This document shows positions 6,640 through 10,817 of a stretch of 10,817 nt of DNA, one piece after another (the first letter of the stretch is position 1; each line of letters begins with the position of its first letter). The translations under genes and the position numbers were made by a program. Source of the DNA: GCA-2746365 sp964651445 (GTDB lineage: Bacteria; Pseudomonadota; Gammaproteobacteria; SZUA-229). The DNA lies in NCBI GenBank assembly GCA_964651445.1, contig CAZYYW010000077.1, positions 1 to 10,817 of the forward strand, in the 5' to 3' direction. Under the pieces are notes generated by a model. It worked only from the letters and a program-made list of their open reading frames with translations, was not told the origin of the DNA and did no database searches.

Positions 6640-7512
6640 TCAGTCAGAAGTTGTATTTTCATCCTTGCCCGCTTTTGCCAGCAGAGCGTCAAGTTGGCGG
6701 TGACTGAGAATGCGCTTTAAAAAAGCAAATAAATGGGTGGGAAAAGTCACGTAGTATCGGACTTTGGGTTTTTTGGCTTCCAGTGCATGTACCACACATT
6801 TTAAAACCGCTTCCGGCGGCAAGGTGAAGGGTGCGGCAGGGCCTTTTTTATTTAGCCTTTGCAAAACGCCTAAATACTTTTTACGGTGCACACTGCTTTC
6901 AATGTCAATATGTTGCTGCATGGCTTTAACGGCATTAACACGAAATTGACTGATGATGGGGCCCGGTTCAATCAGGCTGGTGTAAATTTTAGTATCTCTT
7001 AGCTCTAGCCGCAAGGTATCAGTCAGGCCTTCAATGGCGTATTTGCTGGCATTGTAAGCACCGCGAAAGGGCATGGCAACAAATCCCAGCACCGAGCTGT
7101 TTTGAATGATACGACCATAACCCTGTTTTCGCATCACCGGAATCACTAGATTGGTCAGTTCCAGCCAGCCAAAAACATTGGTTTCAAATTGAAAAGTCAG
7201 GCTTTCTCGCGTTAGATCTTCTACCGCTCCGGGCAAACCAAACGCACCGTTATTAAATAAAGCGTAGAGCTTGCCATCGCTTAGTTGCATTACCTCTTTA
7301 AAGGCCTGTTGAATAGAATCGCTGTCGGCTAAGTCTAACGGTAGGCTTTCAAAACCTTCATCTTTAAGCTGAGTGACACTCTCCATGCGCCTTGCCGTTG
7401 CTATCACGTGATAACCACGGGCTTTAAGTCCCTGCGCGACACAATAGCCAATGCCGCTGGAGCAACCGGTAATAAGGATGGTTTTATCTTGATTTTCACT
7501 GGTAGCAGTCAT
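6640..7512 (-). CDS. Short-chain dehydrogenase/reductase (YbbO-like)
   Basis: This is a classical SDR of 290 residues, a cytosolic NAD(P)-dependent oxidoreductase with a Rossmann fold. Visible motifs are the cofactor loop TGCSSGIG (15-22), Arg41-Arg42 after the second strand (basic residues here usually favour NADP), the fold-stabilising motif in the form NNGA (87-90) rather than NNAG, N112, the catalytic Ser in NSS (138-140), Y153 and K157 in YNASK, and PGPI (183-186). The C-terminal segment with KKPKVRYYVT (247-256) and the downstream basic helix resemble E. coli YbbO, an NADP-dependent aldehyde reductase, so that is the nearest guess at function; the real substrate cannot be told. No strong Shine-Dalgarno precedes the ATG. 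It is divergent from the zinc-ribbon gene, and its 3' flank carries the tandem repeat. Confidence 0.9.
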   Translation of the reverse strand: MTATSENQDKTILITGCSSGIGYCVAQGLKARGYHVIATARRMESVTQLKDEGFESLPLDLADSDSIQQAFKEVMQLSDGKLYALFNNGAFGLPGAVEDLTRESLTFQFETNVFGWLELTNLVIPVMRKQGYGRIIQNSSVLGFVAMPFRGAYNASKYAIEGLTDTLRLELRDTKIYTSLIEPGPIISQFRVNAVKAMQQHIDIESSVHRKKYLGVLQRLNKKGPAAPFTLPPEAVLKCVVHALEAKKPKVRYYVTFPTHLFAFLKRILSHRQLDALLAKAGKDENTTSD

Positions 7513-7572
7513 GTTTTTATAGTTTGGCTTTGGCTGTTTTGTTCGTTAGAGGAGAAACATTGTTGGTTTTCA

Positions 7573-7618
7573 GCGAGCATTACCCTCAAAGATGGGTGTT
7601 GCTGAGTTTGATGCTCGC
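7573..7618. promoter_or_regulatory. 8-bp dyad spanning the divergent promoter region
   Basis: GCGAGCAT (7573-7580) and ATGCTCGC (7611-7618) are perfect reverse complements 38 bp apart start to start. The right arm lies inside the spacer of the candidate zinc-ribbon promoter and the left arm upstream of its -35. A regulator bound at both arms could act on either divergent gene. No such regulator is seen in the window. Confidence 0.4.
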
Positions 7619-7628
7619 CCTATATAAT
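7599..7628 (+). promoter_or_regulatory. Sigma70-type promoter for the zinc-ribbon/aspS/nadA group
   Basis: A perfect -10 box TATAAT lies at 7623-7628, preceded after 18 bp by TTGCTG (7599-7604), which keeps the TTG of the -35 box. It is about 37 bp before the zinc-ribbon start. I see no convincing separate promoter in the 90 bp before aspS, so this may drive all three genes. Confidence 0.6.
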
Positions 7629-7664
7629 CGACAACTAATTATTATTGTTTAAAATGAGTGAATT

Positions 7665-7976
7665 ATGCCCTTTTACGAATACCAGTGCACGAAATGTGGC
7701 CACGAAGAAGAAGTATTGCAAAAGATCAGTGATAAACCGCTGAAAAAGTGCGCGGCATGCGGTAAATCCAGCATGAAGAAAAAAGTGTCCGCCACCGCAT
7801 TTAGGCTCAAAGGCAGTGGTTGGTATGAAACCGATTTTAAATCGGGTTCGAAAAAGAACCTTGCGGATAAAAAAGAGAAAAAAGCTGGCGACAATAAAGC
7901 CGGCGATGGCCAGAAAGCGGTAACCAAAAAAGCTGCTGGCGATTCGACAAAAGCCAAAAAAAGTAAAAGCGCGTAA
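7665..7976 (+). CDS. FmdB-family zinc-ribbon protein
   Basis: The 103-residue protein begins MPFYEYQCTKCGHEEE, the hallmark of the FmdB/CxxC regulatory-protein family. C8/C11 and C29/C32 form one zinc-binding ribbon. After the domain (about 1-55, ending near GSGWYETDF) comes a long low-complexity tail (about 60-103) made almost entirely of Lys, Ala, Gly, Asp and Ser. The tail suggests a disordered, basic region that could touch nucleic acid. The molecular role of the family is not settled: the name comes from a putative regulator of formamidase genes, yet members commonly sit next to aspS in Gammaproteobacteria, as here (90 bp upstream). The start is set by the invariant MPxYEY N-terminus; its ribosome binding site is weak. 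Confidence 0.92.
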   Translation: MPFYEYQCTKCGHEEEVLQKISDKPLKKCAACGKSSMKKKVSATAFRLKGSGWYETDFKSGSKKNLADKKEKKAGDNKAGDGQKAVTKKAAGDSTKAKKSKSA

Positions 7977-8066
7977 GATTTAGATATTAAAGTCGGGTTA
8001 AGTAAAAAACTCAACCCACGTCGCTAAATACGTTAAAATCAATCGTTTAACTAACTGGACTAAACC

Positions 8067-9872
8067 ATGCGCAGCCATTATTGCGGAGCAGTAACTGAAG
8101 AACAACTCGATCAAGAAGTCACACTCTGTGGCTGGGTCAATCGTCGCCGTGACCACGGTGGCGTGATATTTATCGATTTACGTGATCGTGCGGGGTTAGT
8201 ACAAGTTGTTTTTGACCCCGACCGTGCTGAGATTTTTGAGATTGCTGAGCAGGTGCGCAATGAATATGTGTTACGGCTAACCGGTCGGGTACGTTTGCGC
8301 CCCGAAGGCACAGTAAATCCGGAACTAACCACCGGTAAAATTGAAATTCTAGGCTTAGAGTTAGAGGTGTTGAACGCTGCGGAAACACCGCCGTTCCAAC
8401 TGGATGATAGCGGTGTGCATGATGATCTGCGTTTGCAGTATCGTTACATTGATTTGCGCCGTGATGAAATGCAGCAGCGTATGCGTATGCGTAGCCAAGT
8501 AACATCGTACATTCGCCAGCATCTGGAAGCCGACGGTTTTTGGGACATCGAAACCCCAATGCTGACCAAAGCCACGCCGGAAGGTGCGCGTGATTATCTA
8601 GTGCCTTCGCGAACCCATCAGGGCAGCTTCTTCGCTTTGCCGCAGTCACCGCAGTTATTTAAACAGTTGCTGATGATGTCAGGCATGGATCGTTATTATC
8701 AAATCGTGCGTTGTTTTCGTGATGAAGATTTACGCGCTGATCGGCAGCCGGAATTTACTCAGATAGACATCGAAACTACTTTTATGGATGAAAATGCGGT
8801 GATGGCGTTAACCGAAGGCTTGATTCGCGGCCTGTTTAAGTCGGTGCTGGATGTGGAGCTGCCAAATCCGTTTCCACGCATGGATTACAGCGAAGCCATG
8901 TTGCGCTATGGTTCTGATAAGCCTGATCTGCGTATCCCATTAGAACTGGTGGATTTGGCAGAGGTGATGAAGGATGTCGAATTTAAAGTCTTTTCTGGTC
9001 CAGCGAATGATGCCGATGGCCGTATTGTGGTCTTGCGTGCTCCCGGCGGCGCGGTGCTTTCTCGCAAACAAATTGATCAATATACCGAATATGTTGGTCG
9101 TTATGGTGCAAAAGGACTGGCATGGATAAAGGTCAATGACGTTGCTGCTGGGCGTGATGGTTTACAGTCACCTATTATAAAGTTTTTGCCCGATGAAGTG
9201 CTGACGGCCATCATCGAAAAAACCGGCTGTCAGACAGGCGATATTCTGTTCTTCGGTGCCGGTAAAACCAATGTAGTGAATGAGTCTATCGGTGCTCTAC
9301 GTGTTAAGTTAGGCCATGATTTAGGCCTTGTGGAAGAATCATGGCAACCACTATTCGTGGTTAATTTCCCGATGTTTGAGAAAACCAGCGATGGTAACTG
9401 GACGGCGTTGCATCATCCGTTTACCGCGCCTTCTGTGGAGTCCGCCGACGCTTTAATCGCCAACCCTGGTGAAGCTCTATCGCGTGCCTACGACATGGTA
9501 CTTAATGGCACCGAATTAGGTGGCGGTTCTGAACGTATCTATAAAACGGATATGCAAAAAGCCGTGTTTGAAGTTTTAGGTATCTCGGCACAGGAAGCCG
9601 ACGAAAAATTTGGTTTTCTGTTAACCGCACTGAAATATGGTTGCCCACCGCATGCCGGTTTAGCCTTTGGTTTAGATCGTCTGGTGATGCTAATGAGTGG
9701 TGCCAGTTCGATTCGTGATGTAATGGCATTCCCTAAAACACAGTCGGCGGCGTGTTTACTTACCTCAGCACCCGCCGAAGTGACTAATAAGCAACTGCGC
9801 GAATTAAACCTTAAATTACGAAAGGTAGAAAGCAAAGAAGCAGCGCCGGAAGCCCCAGCAGAGGCTTCTTAG
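8067..9872 (+). CDS. aspS: Aspartyl-tRNA synthetase, probably non-discriminating
   Basis: This class II synthetase charges tRNA with L-aspartate using ATP. The 601 residues follow the bacterial plan: an OB-fold anticodon-binding domain (about 1-105, CGWVNRRRDHGG at 21-32), the catalytic core with motif 2 RCFRDEDLRADRQPEF (215-230), the bacterial GAD insertion (about 285-415), and motif 3 GLAFGLDRLVML (531-542). QSPQLFKQ (193-200) and GGGSERI (485-491) are also conserved. His30 replaces the Leu of the E. coli enzyme and Gly81 lies in the short RPEGTVN loop; both match the Pseudomonas type that also charges tRNA-Asn. This points to a GatCAB amidation route to Asn-tRNA, inferred from two residues only. 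A short tail rich in Ala, Pro and Glu (590-601) is extra. nadA begins 4 bp after the stop, so the two are probably co-transcribed. Confidence 0.98.
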   Translation: MRSHYCGAVTEEQLDQEVTLCGWVNRRRDHGGVIFIDLRDRAGLVQVVFDPDRAEIFEIAEQVRNEYVLRLTGRVRLRPEGTVNPELTTGKIEILGLELEVLNAAETPPFQLDDSGVHDDLRLQYRYIDLRRDEMQQRMRMRSQVTSYIRQHLEADGFWDIETPMLTKATPEGARDYLVPSRTHQGSFFALPQSPQLFKQLLMMSGMDRYYQIVRCFRDEDLRADRQPEFTQIDIETTFMDENAVMALTEGLIRGLFKSVLDVELPNPFPRMDYSEAMLRYGSDKPDLRIPLELVDLAEVMKDVEFKVFSGPANDADGRIVVLRAPGGAVLSRKQIDQYTEYVGRYGAKGLAWIKVNDVAAGRDGLQSPIIKFLPDEVLTAIIEKTGCQTGDILFFGAGKTNVVNESIGALRVKLGHDLGLVEESWQPLFVVNFPMFEKTSDGNWTALHHPFTAPSVESADALIANPGEALSRAYDMVLNGTELGGGSERIYKTDMQKAVFEVLGISAQEADEKFGFLLTALKYGCPPHAGLAFGLDRLVMLMSGASSIRDVMAFPKTQSAACLLTSAPAEVTNKQLRELNLKLRKVESKEAAPEAPAEAS

Positions 9873-9876
9873 AATT

Positions 9877-10817
9877 ATGCCGCTCGCCATACAACATTAC
9901 ACGCTGCTCGATGATGACGATTGTGAATCACGCATTTTACGGGCGCGCGAAACATTAGGTGAACGTCTGGTTATTTTGGGGCATCATTATCAACGTGACG
10001 AAGTGTTTCGGCATGCTGATTTTACCGGTGACTCGCTAAAATTATCGCGTCAGGCGGCAAGCTCAAAAGCCGATTACATCGTCTTTTGTGGAGTACACTT
10101 TATGGCGGAAGTGGCGGATATTTTGTCTCGCCCGGAGCAGGTTGCTATTTTGCCGGATTTGTCTGCCGGTTGCTCGATGGCGGATATGGCGAATTTAAAG
10201 AATGTGCAGCGCGCTTGGCAAGAGTTATCTGAGGTGCTGGACGCCGAAGCCAGCATAACGCCGGTCACCTATATTAACTCCGCCGCCGATTTGAAAGGTT
10301 TTTGTGGCGAACATGGCGGCATCGTTTGCACTTCAACCAATGCGCGAAATGTGCTTGAGTGGAGTTTTGAGCGAAAAGACAAGGTACTGTTTTTCCCCGA
10401 CCAACATCTGGGACGCAACACCGGCTATAGCATGGATATCGCGCTTGATGAGATGGTGATATGGGACTACGATAAGCCATTGGGTGGTTTAACGCCAGAA
10501 AAAATACAGCAAGCAAAAATTATTTTGTGGAAAGGTTTTTGCTCGGTGCATCAAATGTTTCAGCCTGAGCAAATTGACAACTTCAAGAAAAAATATCCGG
10601 AAACGAAAATTATCGCGCACCCGGAAAGTCCCTTTGAAGTTTGTCAGAAATCAGATTATGTTGGCTCCACAGAATACATCATTAATACCATTGCCAATGC
10701 CGAGCCGGATACCCGCTGGCTGGTGGCAACCGAACTGAATCTGGTGAATCGTTTACATGAACAGTTTAAGCATCAAGGAAAAAATGTGCATTTCATGTCG
10801 CCTAGTGTGTCCATGTG
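9877..10817 (+). CDS. nadA: Quinolinate synthase NadA, 3' end cut by window
   Basis: NadA is a [4Fe-4S] enzyme that condenses iminoaspartate (made by NadB) with dihydroxyacetone phosphate to quinolinate, the first pyridine precursor of NAD. The frame is open for 313 codons to the window end. Visible motifs are LGHHYQRDE (34-42), TGDSLKLSR (50-58), CGVHFMAE (71-78), the first cluster ligand C99 in SAGCSMADM, PDQHLGRN (174-181), the second ligand C222 in WKGFCSVH, HPESPFEV (248-255) and VGSTEYI (262-268). The cluster-ligand spacing is 123 residues against 87 in E. coli, owing mainly to an insert after HLGRN, so this is the longer NadA subtype rather than the E. coli type. The last two bases (TG) fall where that subtype has its third Cys-containing segment. 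ATG at 9877 lies 4 bp after the aspS stop, so re-initiation or coupling from aspS is likely. Confidence 0.95.
   Translation, partial: MPLAIQHYTLLDDDDCESRILRARETLGERLVILGHHYQRDEVFRHADFTGDSLKLSRQAASSKADYIVFCGVHFMAEVADILSRPEQVAILPDLSAGCSMADMANLKNVQRAWQELSEVLDAEASITPVTYINSAADLKGFCGEHGGIVCTSTNARNVLEWSFERKDKVLFFPDQHLGRNTGYSMDIALDEMVIWDYDKPLGGLTPEKIQQAKIILWKGFCSVHQMFQPEQIDNFKKKYPETKIIAHPESPFEVCQKSDYVGSTEYIINTIANAEPDTRWLVATELNLVNRLHEQFKHQGKNVHFMSPSVSM

Noticed and set aside
7995..8017. Hairpin between the zinc-ribbon gene and aspS (GGGTT/AACCC with inner AGT/ACT)
   Set aside because: One mismatch, short stem and no U-tract after it; not convincing as terminator, attenuator or T-box.
8034..8039. TAAAAT as a -10 box for a separate aspS promoter
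   Set aside because: No acceptable -35 at 16-18 bp upstream.
8170..8649. 159-codon open frame on the - strand inside aspS
   Set aside because: Shadow of a strongly conserved synthetase gene; its sequence resembles no family and has no ribosome site.
1..10817. tRNA, rRNA or riboswitch genes
   Set aside because: I found no cloverleaf, rRNA core sequence or known riboswitch core on reading both strands; the gaps are short and accounted for by promoters and repeats.

Overview
The window reads as a stretch of bacterial chromosome, most likely from a gammaproteobacterium. ClpB (869 aa) and AspRS (601 aa) closely resemble their gammaproteobacterial counterparts, and an FmdB-type zinc-ribbon gene sits just upstream of aspS, an order common in that class. 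The placement is inferred from protein resemblance read by eye; no search was run. Base composition looks even throughout, and no phage, plasmid, IS or CRISPR structure is visible.

Layout. (1) 1-1170: end of a + strand operon with two exported proteins, a small one of unknown function and a periplasmic rhodanese-like protein. It is closed by a perfect 22-bp dyad terminator at 1203-1249. (2) 1301-3995: the clpB disaggregase gene behind a good heat-shock (sigma32-type) promoter, with a conserved internal GTG start for the short ClpB form. (3) 3996-4428: a gene-free convergent gap packed with palindromic repeats: a paired-hairpin REP-like element, a long near-perfect inverted repeat, and an extra half copy of the latter. 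(4) 4429-7512, - strand: a membrane GGDEF-EAL cyclic-di-GMP protein, preceded by a short-chain dehydrogenase. The gap between them holds a palindrome and a degenerate 14-16 bp tandem repeat. (5) 7599-10817, + strand: an FmdB-family zinc-ribbon gene, aspS, and the start of nadA, which runs off the window end and reads open for all 313 visible codons.

How they fit together. The fmdB-like/aspS/nadA group joins protein synthesis to NAD synthesis, and aspS and nadA are only 4 bp apart. AspRS uses L-aspartate; NadA uses iminoaspartate made from aspartate by NadB. AspRS carries His30 and Gly81, the pair associated with the non-discriminating (Pseudomonas-like) enzyme, which predicts a GatCAB route to Asn-tRNA. 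ClpB and the c-di-GMP gene are separate units. The SDR and zinc-ribbon genes diverge across a 152-bp gap containing a perfect sigma70 -10 box and an 8-bp dyad.

Most of the window is recognisable housekeeping sequence. The less ordinary parts are the repeat cluster after clpB, the altered EAL motif in the c-di-GMP protein, the AspRS signature, and the unknown periplasmic pair at the left end. I do not see a clearly new multi-gene system.
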